A DNA stretch of 64,000 nucleotides from Sulfurimonas sediminis. GTDB lineage: Bacteria > Campylobacterota > Campylobacteria > Campylobacterales > Sulfurimonadaceae. The stretch covers positions 2,232,001-2,296,000 of the forward strand of contig NZ_CP041235.1 in assembly GCF_014905115.1 (NCBI RefSeq), written 5' to 3'. The translations under genes were made by a program, and so were the position numbers. Shown here in pieces: positions 17,969 through 26,120 of the stretch. Below the pieces are notes generated by a model, which saw nothing but the letters and a program-made list of their open reading frames with translations, was not told the origin of the DNA and searched no databases. Numbering within the stretch: position 1 is the stretch's first letter; each line of letters opens with the position of its first letter.

Positions 17969-18048
17969 TTATATATAGAGAGTGTTTCAATAAGTAACCA
18001 ATTAGTGCATTTTAGGTGCTAATATCACATTTTTGTCTCATTTTTTTG

Positions 18049-18054
18049 TATAAT
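18049..18054 (+). promoter_or_regulatory. -10 box (TGTATAAT) of the sox operon
   Basis: TGTATAAT preceded by a T-rich stretch is the best promoter match in the 277-nt gap before soxC. It implies a 5' leader of about 120 nt. Confidence 0.5.
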
Positions 18055-18184
18055 ATCTTTTGCTATGTATTTATAATTTAAGCATACAATGGCATAATAC
18101 AAATCAGCAATTATTTGTATTGCCTGGAAATTAATGAGATATTAAAAGTATTAAACAGAATAACAACTTACCAAGGAGAACATT

Positions 18185-19561
18185 GTGGATATAAAAAAAT
18201 CTCAACAAGATGTAGAGTCTGCTACTGACAACAGTAAAGACTCAAGTCTTGGCAGAAGAGACTTTTTCAGAAAAACAGCTGCATTATCTGTAACTGCACT
18301 TGCTGGAACTTCTCTGCTGGCATCAGAAGAAGCAGGCGATCCTGCCATTTTAGAACCTACACCGTGGGGAACAAAATGGGGAGATCCTGTAACAAAAAAT
18401 CTTTACGGAATGCCATCTAAGTATGAGCACAACGTAACAAGAAGATACACGAAGCTCCTTGCCTCGGGTAACTTCAGAGCATCTATTGCGGTTACACCTT
18501 TACAAGAGTCAAGCGGAATCATCACACCAAACGGCCTCTTTTTCAGTCGTTGTCACGGTGGTGTAGCACATATTGACCCGAATGAGCACAGACTTATGAT
18601 TACCGGTCTGGTTGAAAAGCCTCTGGTTCTTACTATGAAGCAGCTTAAGCGCTACCCAAGTGTAACACGCACTCACTTTATTGAGTGTCCTGCAAACGGC
18701 GGTCAAGAATGGAGAGGTCCACAATACAATTCTTTACAGTTTGCAAAAGGCTTTATGTCTTGCGCGGAATGGACAGGTGTTTACATTAAAGACATCCTCA
18801 AAGACTTGGGTGTAAAAAAAGAAGCACTTTGGATGCTTGCAGAAGGCGGAGATTCCTCAAAAATGGGTCGAACCATTCCAATGGAAAAAGTCTGGGATGA
18901 TGCCATGATTGTATGGGGTCAAAATGGTGAAGCATTACGTCCAGAACAAGGATATCCGATTCGCTTACTTGTTCCGGGCTGGGAAGGAAACCTCTGTGTG
19001 AAATGGCTAAGACGCTTAGATTTTGCAAGTGAACCTTGGTACTGTAAAGAAGAAACTTCGAAATACACAGTCTTGAAACCAACAGGAAAGGCCATCCAAC
19101 ACTTCTATGCAAATGAAGTAAACTCAACAGTGACTTCTCCGTCTCCGGAAATTGACTGGACAGACCTGGAAGATGGTGACATTGTAGAGATAGAAGGTCT
19201 TGCATGGTCTGGAATGGGAACAATTACAGGTGTAGACCTCTCTTTTGATGGTGGAAAAAACTATGTTGAAGCGAAACTCAAAGGTTTGGTTCTTCCTAAA
19301 TGCTGGACACGCTGGAGCTATATGCATACATACAAAAAAGGGCAGGAACTCTTCCTTACTTCTCGTGCAAGAGATGATGCAGGATACATCCAACCGACAG
19401 TTGATCAAGAAATTCTTACTGTAGGTGTAGAAGCTGTGTACCATAGAAATGCAGTGGAAACATGGAAAGTTGAAAAAGACGGAAAAATAACTCACGTTGA
19501 AGTGCGTTCTCAATTAGGGCGTAAAGCTAATGGCGAGTTAGTAATAGAAGGAAAAGCGTAA
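18185..19561 (+). CDS. soxC: Sulfur/sulfite dehydrogenase molybdenum subunit SoxC
   Basis: A 458-residue periplasmic molybdoenzyme of the sulfite oxidase family. With SoxD it oxidises the sulfane sulfur bound to SoxY. A twin-arginine signal is present (GRRDFFRK at 23-30, then a hydrophobic stretch to about 46), so it is exported folded. The molybdenum-binding Cys is in ECPANGGQEW (Cys168). GTG 18185 is chosen because AAGGAG lies 8 nt upstream. The stop overlaps the soxD ATG (TAATG), so the two are coupled. The mobA and moaC genes lie upstream in the window. SorA-type sulfite dehydrogenase is the alternative; the soxD and soxYZ neighbours argue for SoxC. Confidence 0.93.
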   Translation: MDIKKSQQDVESATDNSKDSSLGRRDFFRKTAALSVTALAGTSLLASEEAGDPAILEPTPWGTKWGDPVTKNLYGMPSKYEHNVTRRYTKLLASGNFRASIAVTPLQESSGIITPNGLFFSRCHGGVAHIDPNEHRLMITGLVEKPLVLTMKQLKRYPSVTRTHFIECPANGGQEWRGPQYNSLQFAKGFMSCAEWTGVYIKDILKDLGVKKEALWMLAEGGDSSKMGRTIPMEKVWDDAMIVWGQNGEALRPEQGYPIRLLVPGWEGNLCVKWLRRLDFASEPWYCKEETSKYTVLKPTGKAIQHFYANEVNSTVTSPSPEIDWTDLEDGDIVEIEGLAWSGMGTITGVDLSFDGGKNYVEAKLKGLVLPKCWTRWSYMHTYKKGQELFLTSRARDDAGYIQPTVDQEILTVGVEAVYHRNAVETWKVEKDGKITHVEVRSQLGRKANGELVIEGKA

Positions 19562-20718
19562 TGATGTTTACATTAAATAAAAAATTATTAATTTCAATTT
19601 CTACTGCAGCTGTATTGTCACTGGGACTTTCTGCATGTATGGAAAATGCTTCACCTGCAGGTTCAAATGTGCCTACAAAAGCTTCTATTGACGGTGGAGT
19701 GGATTATCCGGTTGTAAACGGAAAAACAGGACCATATTATGTAAATACAAATGCACATAATGCAGATGTAAAATATGGCCGTACTCCGACAAAAGCGGAA
19801 TATGACGAATGGAATTCTGATGTCATGGCTGATGGTACAGGTTTACCCGAAGGGCAAGGAAGCGTCGAAGAAGGTGAAGAAATTTACGAAGCAAAGTGTG
19901 TCATGTGTCATGGTGACTTTGGTTCAGGCGGTGGTGGTTATCCGGCACTTGCAAAAGGAAATGCCTATGAATTGCATGAAACACTGAAATACCAAAGAAT
20001 CAAACCTGATACTGACGGTCCTGTACGTGTTTTTGGTACGTACTGGCCACAGGCAAGTACTCTATGGTGGTACATTAAAGATGCGATGCCTCATCCGTTA
20101 ACTGACAGTCTCAGTGATGATGAAGTGTATGCTTTGGTTGCATATATATTAAATGCAAATGAAATGGAAATAGACGGCGTGGAAGTTGATGATGAGTATG
20201 TACTTAATCGTGAAAAATTTCTAAAAATAAAAATGCCAAACAGAGACGGATTTGAACCGGATATCGCTGGTCCGAATGGTCCTGAAAATGTACGTAAGTA
20301 TTATGCAAATGCAAAAAACTTTGGCGGACAGAAATATGATGTCAAAAATCCTGCATCAAGATGTATGAAAAACTGCCAGGAACCGACTGCGAAAGTTGTT
20401 TATATAAAAGGTGCCGGTATCAGTGACTTTCATCCACCTTTGTCTGCAGTAAGAGATCTTCCAAAAGAGAAAGAAGAAAGCAGTTTTGATGCGAAAAAAG
20501 CATATGCTGCAAACTGTGCAATGTGCCATGATACAGGTGCTGCTCCAGCACCTGGAGACAAGTCTGCATGGGCACCGTTACTTGCAAAAGGAATGGATAA
20601 AGTATATAAAAACGGTTTAAAAGGGACTGATACAGGAATGCCTCCCAAAGGTGGTGCATCGCTCTCTGACAAACAATTCAAATCAGTTGTTGACTACATA
20701 GTCAATCAAAGTAAATAA
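19561..20718 (+). CDS. soxD: Diheme c-type cytochrome SoxD
   Basis: A 385-residue secreted cytochrome that takes electrons from SoxC. The N-terminus is a lipoprotein-type signal (ISISTAAVLSLGLSAC, lipid-modifiable Cys26), so it may be anchored to a membrane. Two heme-binding motifs are visible: CVMCH (113-117) and CAMCH (319-323). The region between them has extra Cys residues (SRCMKNCQEP). Methionine-rich loops (PHPLTD; GMPPKG) supply likely axial ligands. The start is ATG 19561 or 19564. It is tightly coupled to soxC and precedes soxY by 14 nt. Confidence 0.92.
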   Translation: MMFTLNKKLLISISTAAVLSLGLSACMENASPAGSNVPTKASIDGGVDYPVVNGKTGPYYVNTNAHNADVKYGRTPTKAEYDEWNSDVMADGTGLPEGQGSVEEGEEIYEAKCVMCHGDFGSGGGGYPALAKGNAYELHETLKYQRIKPDTDGPVRVFGTYWPQASTLWWYIKDAMPHPLTDSLSDDEVYALVAYILNANEMEIDGVEVDDEYVLNREKFLKIKMPNRDGFEPDIAGPNGPENVRKYYANAKNFGGQKYDVKNPASRCMKNCQEPTAKVVYIKGAGISDFHPPLSAVRDLPKEKEESSFDAKKAYAANCAMCHDTGAAPAPGDKSAWAPLLAKGMDKVYKNGLKGTDTGMPPKGGASLSDKQFKSVVDYIVNQSK

Positions 20719-20732
20719 ACAAAAAGGATAAA

Positions 20733-21188
20733 ATGATGGAAAGAAGAAAATTTTTAAGCATGACTTTAGGTGCATTGGCGTTAGCTGTTGTACCTGCTAG
20801 TGTAAGAGCAGAAGACTATAGAAAACTTAAACCGAGTGTATGGACAGCACATACTGTTGAGGATGCAATAAAAGCAATGTATGGTTCAAATGCATTAACA
20901 ATGGAAGGCGTGAAACTTACTGCTCCTGATGTCGCAAGTAACGGTGGTGCAATTCCGGTTGATTTTTCAACTGACAAAGATGTAAAAACAATTTCTGTAT
21001 TTCAAGATGCAAATCCGGAAGCAGCAGTACTTGTTGTAGAAACAAACAAGTACAGTGTAAACAAATATTCTATTAAAATCAAAATGGCTAAATCCGGTAC
21101 GATAACAATCGTTGCTGAGGGTAAAGACGGCAAACTATACGCTGCTAAGAAAACTCTTGATGTTGCTCTTGGTGGATGTGAAGGATAA
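20733..21188 (+). CDS. soxY: Sulfur carrier subunit SoxY (variant GGCEG tail)
   Basis: A 151-residue periplasmic carrier whose C-terminal cysteine holds sulfur intermediates while they are oxidised. Residues ~1-27 form a signal peptide with a twin-Arg-like start (ERRKFLSMTLGALAL, cleavage near VRA-ED). The body has the expected immunoglobulin-like strand pattern (NGGAIPVDFSTDKD). The swinging arm ends in GGCEG, where characterised SoxY proteins end in GGCGG, so the carrier Cys is present but its second Gly is replaced by Glu. AAAGGA lies upstream of ATG 20733/20736. It is followed by soxZ. Confidence 0.93.
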   Translation: MMERRKFLSMTLGALALAVVPASVRAEDYRKLKPSVWTAHTVEDAIKAMYGSNALTMEGVKLTAPDVASNGGAIPVDFSTDKDVKTISVFQDANPEAAVLVVETNKYSVNKYSIKIKMAKSGTITIVAEGKDGKLYAAKKTLDVALGGCEG

Positions 21189-21236
21189 TTCCTTCTCATT
21201 TCGATACAGAAAAAATAAAATAAATAAGGAAATACA

Positions 21237-21551
21237 ATGGCTGGAATTAAAGTAAAAGCAAAATTAAAAGGCGGTGTTGTTAAAGTTAAAGCAATGGTAA
21301 AACACCCAATGATGACTTACAATATGGCAGAAAAGAAAACAGGGAGCAGAGATAATGCAAACTTTGTTACTCATTTAACTGCTACAGTCAACGGCGAGAC
21401 TGTTTTAGATATGTCTACTTCACAGTTCTTATCGAAAAACCCTATTTTCAAATTTCAATTTAAAGGAATTGGTAAAAAAGGTGATAAGGTTGAAATGTTA
21501 GCAGTTGACCTTAAAGGTAAAACTTACAAAGGCAAAGGTAAAATTAAATAA
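21237..21551 (+). CDS. soxZ: Sulfur carrier partner subunit SoxZ
   Basis: A 104-residue protein that forms the SoxYZ heterodimer. It has no signal peptide, as expected, because it is co-exported with SoxY. The pattern KAKLKGGVVKVKAMVKHPM and the SQFLSKNPIFKFQFKG strand are characteristic. AAGGA precedes the ATG. It is the last sox gene of the cluster and is followed by a clear terminator. soxX, soxA and soxB are not in the window, in line with the split sox clusters known for Sulfurimonas. Confidence 0.94.
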   Translation: MAGIKVKAKLKGGVVKVKAMVKHPMMTYNMAEKKTGSRDNANFVTHLTATVNGETVLDMSTSQFLSKNPIFKFQFKGIGKKGDKVEMLAVDLKGKTYKGKGKIK

Positions 21552-21568
21552 TTTTACCCTCTTTTTTA

Positions 21569-21609
21569 AGAGCCAATGACTACATTGGCTCTCATACTCT
21601 CAATTTTTT
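21569..21609 (+). terminator. Rho-independent terminator after soxZ
   Basis: AGAGCCAATG and CATTGGCTCT (21569-21592) form a perfect 10-bp stem with a 4-nt loop. A T-rich stretch with six T residues follows. It lies 18 nt after the soxZ stop. Confidence 0.75.
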
Positions 21610-21648
21610 ACAATAACTACAACAAATACAAATAATGAGCAAAAACAG

Positions 21649-22092
21649 ATGAAGAAAAACCTGCAAGGTAAAGTTCTGAAATTATTCATCACAAAAAATG
21701 ATACTGATAAAACAAGAATAAGCACCTCTCATATAGATGCCGACGAATACGGAATTCTAAATGATAAATTTTACAATAAAAATGTTCAAAGAGCTATTTT
21801 AATTACCTCTATCCAAAGCTACAATATGGCATCTGAGACAAATATAAACCTTTCAGACGGAGCACTGGGCGAAAATATTTTAATTGATATCAACCCCTAC
21901 CATTTAAATGCAGGGGACACCTTTGTAATAGGTGATACCACATTGGAAATAACACAAAACTGCACGCTATGTAAAGGTTTGTCCATCATAAATCCAAAGT
22001 TACCTAAACTGCTAAAAAACGACAGAGGTATATTTGCAAAAATAATAAGTGGTCCTTGCGTAATTAAAGTCGGAGATACAGTAAGTATTTGA
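21649..22092 (+). CDS. MOSC-domain protein
   Basis: A 147-residue protein of the MOSC group, sulfur-carrying domains related to the C-terminus of molybdenum cofactor sulfurase. The pattern ALGENILID, DTFVIGDTTLEITQNCTLCKGL and the closing GPCVIKVGDTV are typical; the CTLC cysteines are candidates for sulfur binding. It stands alone, without a desulfurase domain, after the sox terminator. Its place next to a molybdenum enzyme cluster fits a role in cofactor or sulfur transfer, but that is inference. The start is ATG 21649; the ribosome site is weak (AAAAACAG). Confidence 0.7.
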   Translation: MKKNLQGKVLKLFITKNDTDKTRISTSHIDADEYGILNDKFYNKNVQRAILITSIQSYNMASETNINLSDGALGENILIDINPYHLNAGDTFVIGDTTLEITQNCTLCKGLSIINPKLPKLLKNDRGIFAKIISGPCVIKVGDTVSI

Positions 22093-22183
22093 CTCTATTA
22101 ATATTATTTATATAACAATAATGATAAAGTTACACAGTAGAAATTTAATCCGTATTATGCAATAGAAAACTCAAGGAGACTAA

Positions 22184-23152
22184 GTGAAAAAGATATACAC
22201 TCTGATAATGGTTGTTTTAGCAACGCTGTCTATAAACGGCTGTAACGGTACATATGCCTCAACACCTTCCAAACCTGTCCAAATTCAGGATGTGCAGGTT
22301 TTTACAACACACAATACAAACAAAAAGGTTACTCCCAAAACAATAGAAGCTGCTTTTGATGCCATTGGACTGAGTGTTCCCGGAAACAATGATATGAATA
22401 AGCCGTTTAAAACCAGATTTGGCAAAGTGCATTATAAAATTTACAATCTTGCTATGTATATTAACAGTGAACTCACATATAAAATTATTAGGAAGTATCC
22501 TAAATTTGGTGCATTGACACCTTTAACTATGTCTATCTGGGAAGACAAAGACGGCAATATGAATATAGCAACCCTGACACTCAACGGAATGTCAAGAGCG
22601 ACAGGTGTTCCCAAATATGATCCGGATCTCGTAAAATATGCTGCTTTGATACAAACAGGACTGAAAAAAGCAATGCCAGACGGACATTTTAAAGACTTAA
22701 ATCACACTGTAAAATTTCCAAAAAAATCATTTGCAATCGACTTGGTAATGGAAGTAGATCCTGAAGTTTCAATGGAAGATTTTATAGAAGACTTTGAAGC
22801 AGAATTTGAAGGTGAATTAGAGCCTTTGGGATTTTTATTTCCAAACTATACAAATCTGCAAGAAGAAATATTTGATGATTACGATTTTCATGCATATGAT
22901 TTTTTTCATACATATTCTATTTGCAAATTTGATGTAATATACCCTGTTTCAAAACTGCATCCCGAAGCAGGTGCCTGGGCACCGTGCTCTTTCTATCTTT
23001 ACAAGAAAAAAAATGAAACAAAGATGTATATGGGATTTTTGGGTGTTGAAAACTGGATAAATACACTCGACATACAAGACGAAGAATCTATACGTCCGTT
23101 AAAAGAAGCCCAGGGGATGATTGTCAAAATTTTAAAAGAAATGACAGAATAA
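22184..23152 (+). CDS. Unknown lipoprotein (322 aa) near sox genes
   Basis: The start is GTG 22184 with AAGGAG 7 nt upstream. Residues 1-20 form a lipoprotein signal ending SINGC (Cys20). The rest is soluble and periplasmic or outer-membrane anchored, with an alpha/beta pattern (PLTMSIWEDKDGNMNIATLTLNG-like strands, then DLVKYAALIQTGLKKAMP) that faintly resembles the DUF302 fold. The segment ~200-240 is very acidic and aromatic (DFIEDFEAEFEGE; DDYDFHAYDFFHTY). It is not confidently assigned. It is followed 22 nt later by a DUF4395 gene, and both may belong with the sox system. Confidence 0.6.
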   Translation: MKKIYTLIMVVLATLSINGCNGTYASTPSKPVQIQDVQVFTTHNTNKKVTPKTIEAAFDAIGLSVPGNNDMNKPFKTRFGKVHYKIYNLAMYINSELTYKIIRKYPKFGALTPLTMSIWEDKDGNMNIATLTLNGMSRATGVPKYDPDLVKYAALIQTGLKKAMPDGHFKDLNHTVKFPKKSFAIDLVMEVDPEVSMEDFIEDFEAEFEGELEPLGFLFPNYTNLQEEIFDDYDFHAYDFFHTYSICKFDVIYPVSKLHPEAGAWAPCSFYLYKKKNETKMYMGFLGVENWINTLDIQDEESIRPLKEAQGMIVKILKEMTE

Positions 23153-23174
23153 TTATTACAACGAAAGGTATTTT

Positions 23175-23915
23175 ATGAATTTAAAAAGTTTTTTACTAGA
23201 CTACGGAGAAAGAGTTCCGGGTTATGATGTAACCGTCATTAACGAGCGTGAGGCAAGAGCTGCCGCTGGTATACTTGGCTTGCTGGGAATGCTTGTAATT
23301 TTTATAGGAATAGGATTTGGACATGTCATCGTAGCAAGAGTCTACTTGACATTTTTATTTATTGACTTTACAGCAAGAATGATTTCTCCCAAATACTCGC
23401 CCTCTTTACTGCTGGGTAAACTGGCTGTACAAAATCAAAAACCGGAATATGTAGGCGGACTCCAAAAACGCTTTGCCTGGACTCTTGGCTGGCTCATATC
23501 GTTGCCTATGATGCAATGGTTTGTACTCAACTGGGATATTACTTTTTACAAAGTGCTCATCTGCGTACTGTGTCTTGCATTAATGTTTCTCGAAAGTGCT
23601 TTTTCGATATGTGTAGGCTGTATGATTTACAAATTTATAACAAGAAAAAGTCCAACACTCTGCCCGGGCGGAACCTGTGAAATGCGAATAAAAGAGCCTA
23701 TACAAAGATTTAATCCTATACAAAAAGCAGTAGCAGGTATAACTATTATTGCCCTTATCAGCGGTATTTATCTTGCTTTGGCAAAATTAGAACCAAAGAC
23801 ATTTTTCGGTGCGTTTCTTCATGAAGCCGTCTTAACAAAACAACAGCTCCAAAAAGAAGAAGAATTAAAGTATCAAAAAGCAATGGAAAAAGAATTTGGA
23901 GATGATGATTTTTAA
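23175..23915 (+). CDS. DUF4395-family membrane protein
   Basis: A 246-residue inner-membrane protein with about five hydrophobic segments. It has the DUF4395 opening (INEREARAAAGI), a middle FIDFTARMISPKYSP and a cysteine cluster SICVGCMIY...CPGGTC. The conserved cysteines suggest a thiol or sulfur role, and DUF4395 genes often occur near rhodanese or thioredoxin genes, but no function is established. AAAGG precedes the ATG. The C-terminal ~30 residues are charged and probably cytoplasmic. It ends 4 nt before the convergent aroC stop. Confidence 0.75.
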   Translation: MNLKSFLLDYGERVPGYDVTVINEREARAAAGILGLLGMLVIFIGIGFGHVIVARVYLTFLFIDFTARMISPKYSPSLLLGKLAVQNQKPEYVGGLQKRFAWTLGWLISLPMMQWFVLNWDITFYKVLICVLCLALMFLESAFSICVGCMIYKFITRKSPTLCPGGTCEMRIKEPIQRFNPIQKAVAGITIIALISGIYLALAKLEPKTFFGAFLHEAVLTKQQLQKEEELKYQKAMEKEFGDDDF

Positions 23916-23918
23916 ATA

Positions 23919-24992
23919 TTATTTATAATATTTAATGACACCATCCATTTTTGAACCCATATTGAGCAGTATCATATCAGCTATAACCAAAGCGGCCATT
24001 GATTCACATACAACAGTACCGCGAATAGCAACACAGGGATCATGCCTGCCTTTGAGTGAAAAATCAACTTCCTCATTTGCCGTTGTAACAGTATGCTGCT
24101 CTTTGAAAATAGATGGCGTAGGTTTAAAATAGACATTAAGCACTATATCTTCCCCGTTACTGATACCACCGAGTATTCCACCCGAATGATTGGATTCAAA
24201 TCCGTTTGCACGTATCTGATCATTGTTTTGAGAACCGTGTACCTTGGCACTCAATACCCCATCCCCAATCTCAACAGCTTTTACAGCATTGATACCCATC
24301 ATAGCATCAGCTAAAACAGCGTCTAGTTTATAGTAAAGAGGCTGTCCCAAACCTACGGGTGTGCCTTTGATGACAACACGCGAAACACCACCGACAGAAT
24401 CATGCGCCTCTTTTGCTTTGAGTATTGCTGCTTTTTGTGCTTCTTCTTTATTGACATCAAGTGCATAAATTACACTTTTCTTCGCACCTTCATAATTAAA
24501 ATCTTCTGCCTGTATGCCTGCAACTTCACTGATACCGCTAAGCACTGTAATGCCAAGTTCTTGAAGCATTAGCTTTGCAATAGCCCCTGCTGCTACTCTT
24601 GCAGCAGTTTCTCTCGCAGAGCTGCGCCCTCCGCCTCTGTAGTCTCGTATACCATATTTGTGAAAATAGGTAAAATCTGCATGTCCGGGACGAAACACAT
24701 CTTTGATATTTGTATAGTCTTTGGATTTTTGGTTTGTATTGTAGATAACCATTGCAATTGGAGTACCTGTACTTTTCCCCTCAAACACACCGCTTAAGAT
24801 TTCAACCTTATCTGCTTCTTTTCTGGCGGTTTCAAATTTACTCTTTCCGGGTTTTCTTCTGTCAAGTTCACTTTGAATATATTCTTCATCAATATTCAAG
24901 CCCGCGGGAACACCATCCAAAAGACAACCTAATGCTTTTCCATGAGACTCTCCAAATGTTGAAAATCGTAATTTCATTCCAAAACTGTTCAC
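23919..24992 (-). CDS. aroC: Chorismate synthase
   Basis: A 357-residue flavin-dependent enzyme that makes chorismate from 5-enolpyruvylshikimate 3-phosphate, the last shikimate step. Signatures include TFGESHGKALGCLLDGVP near the start, RPGHADFTYFHKYGIRDYRGGGRSSARET, and the C-terminal GRHDPCVAIRGTVV. GTG 24992 has AAGGA upstream and overlaps the rnc stop by 4 nt; an internal ATG five codons later (MKLRFSTFGESHG) is the alternative. It is last in the conserved TPR-rnhA-rnc-aroC cluster also known in Campylobacter. Confidence 0.96.
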   Translation of the reverse strand: MNSFGMKLRFSTFGESHGKALGCLLDGVPAGLNIDEEYIQSELDRRKPGKSKFETARKEADKVEILSGVFEGKSTGTPIAMVIYNTNQKSKDYTNIKDVFRPGHADFTYFHKYGIRDYRGGGRSSARETAARVAAGAIAKLMLQELGITVLSGISEVAGIQAEDFNYEGAKKSVIYALDVNKEEAQKAAILKAKEAHDSVGGVSRVVIKGTPVGLGQPLYYKLDAVLADAMMGINAVKAVEIGDGVLSAKVHGSQNNDQIRANGFESNHSGGILGGISNGEDIVLNVYFKPTPSIFKEQHTVTTANEEVDFSLKGRHDPCVAIRGTVVCESMAALVIADMILLNMGSKMDGVIKYYK

Positions 24993-25672
24993 TTTTTTTC
25001 CTTATTTAGCATATCTACAGCAACTCTCGCAGCCTCTTGTTGCGCAATTTTTTTACTCTTTCCCTTTGCTCTGGCATACTCTTTGTCTTCTATAAATACA
25101 CCCACTTCAAATTCTTTTTGATGATCAGGACCGCGTGATGCCAAAACTTTATACTCCGGCGTTATCCCGAAGCGGGCCTGTGTCAATTCCTGAAGTGTTG
25201 TTTTAAAATCACGAAACAAAGAATCCAAAGAGATCTCATCATGATTTTTTTCTATTAAATCAATGGCTATTCTTCGCACTTCTGCCAAACCGGCTTCCAA
25301 ATATATTGCACCCATTATAGCTTCAAAAGCATTTGAAAGCAGAGAAGATTTTTCACGCCCGCCATTATTGTCTTCAGCATTTGAAAGCAGTATGTAATCA
25401 CCCAGATTCAAAGCCCGTGCCAGTTTGTCAAAACCTGTTTCATTGACCAGTGATGCCCGGATTTTGGAGAGTTTTCCTTCATCAGATGTCCGAAACTTTT
25501 TAAAAAGATACTCTCCGACCACAAGGTCCAGTACGGCATCACCCAAAAACTCCAATCGCTCATTATCGTAGGGCTGCTTATAGCTTTTATGTGTCAGCGC
25601 TTCGATAATGAGCTTTTTGTCACGAAACTCATATCCTAATTTTTCTTCCAATGTCTTTATATTTTTATGCAT
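24989..25672 (-). CDS. rnc: Ribonuclease III
   Basis: A 227-residue double-strand-specific endoribonuclease that processes rRNA and some mRNAs. The signature NERLEFLGDAVLDLVV carries the catalytic acidic residues, and the second acidic cluster is in NAFEAIMGAIYLEAG. The C-terminal ~70 residues are a double-stranded RNA-binding domain (FKTTLQELTQ; KGKSKKIAQQEAAR). Its expected substrates include the long stems that bracket the 16S and 23S genes in this window. It follows rnhA by 16 nt. Confidence 0.96.
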   Translation of the reverse strand: MHKNIKTLEEKLGYEFRDKKLIIEALTHKSYKQPYDNERLEFLGDAVLDLVVGEYLFKKFRTSDEGKLSKIRASLVNETGFDKLARALNLGDYILLSNAEDNNGGREKSSLLSNAFEAIMGAIYLEAGLAEVRRIAIDLIEKNHDEISLDSLFRDFKTTLQELTQARFGITPEYKVLASRGPDHQKEFEVGVFIEDKEYARAKGKSKKIAQQEAARVAVDMLNKEKK

Positions 25673-25688
25673 AAATACCTTCTCCTCA

Positions 25689-26120
25689 TTATGTTAAAGC
25701 TTCTTTGGCTTTTTGCGCCGCTTCTTTCGCCAATACATCGCATCGCTCATTTTCTTCATGACCGTCATGTCCCCGTACCCATATGGCATGAATCTTATGC
25801 GGTTTGGCCACTTCTATATATTCTTTCCACAAATCAGGGTTCTTGACTTTTTTAAAATCTCTTTTAATCCAGTTTTGCAACCACTCATTGATTCCTTTTA
25901 CCACATAAGAGGAATCAGAAATTATATCGACCTCACAAGGCTCTTTTAGAGCACGAAGTCCTTCTATTGCACCTTTGAGTTCCATTCTGTTATTTGTAGT
26001 ATGAAGTTCCGAGCCTGAAAGCTCTTTTTCACTTGTACCATATCGCAAAATAACGCCATAACCTCCCGGCCCTGGATTTCCCAAGGCACTGCCGTCACTG
26101 AAAAGAGTTATTTTCTTCAC
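25689..26120 (-). CDS. rnhA: Ribonuclease HI
   Basis: A 143-residue enzyme that cuts RNA in RNA-DNA hybrids. Catalytic acidic residues are in LFSDGSALGNPGPGGYG, the Glu of NNRMELKGAIEGL, and ISDSSYVVKG; the late DVLAKEAA holds the fourth Asp. The handle region NWIKRDFKKVKNPDLW is present. It overlaps the upstream TPR gene by 26 nt, suggesting coupled translation. Confidence 0.95.
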   Translation of the reverse strand: MKKITLFSDGSALGNPGPGGYGVILRYGTSEKELSGSELHTTNNRMELKGAIEGLRALKEPCEVDIISDSSYVVKGINEWLQNWIKRDFKKVKNPDLWKEYIEVAKPHKIHAIWVRGHDGHEENERCDVLAKEAAQKAKEALT

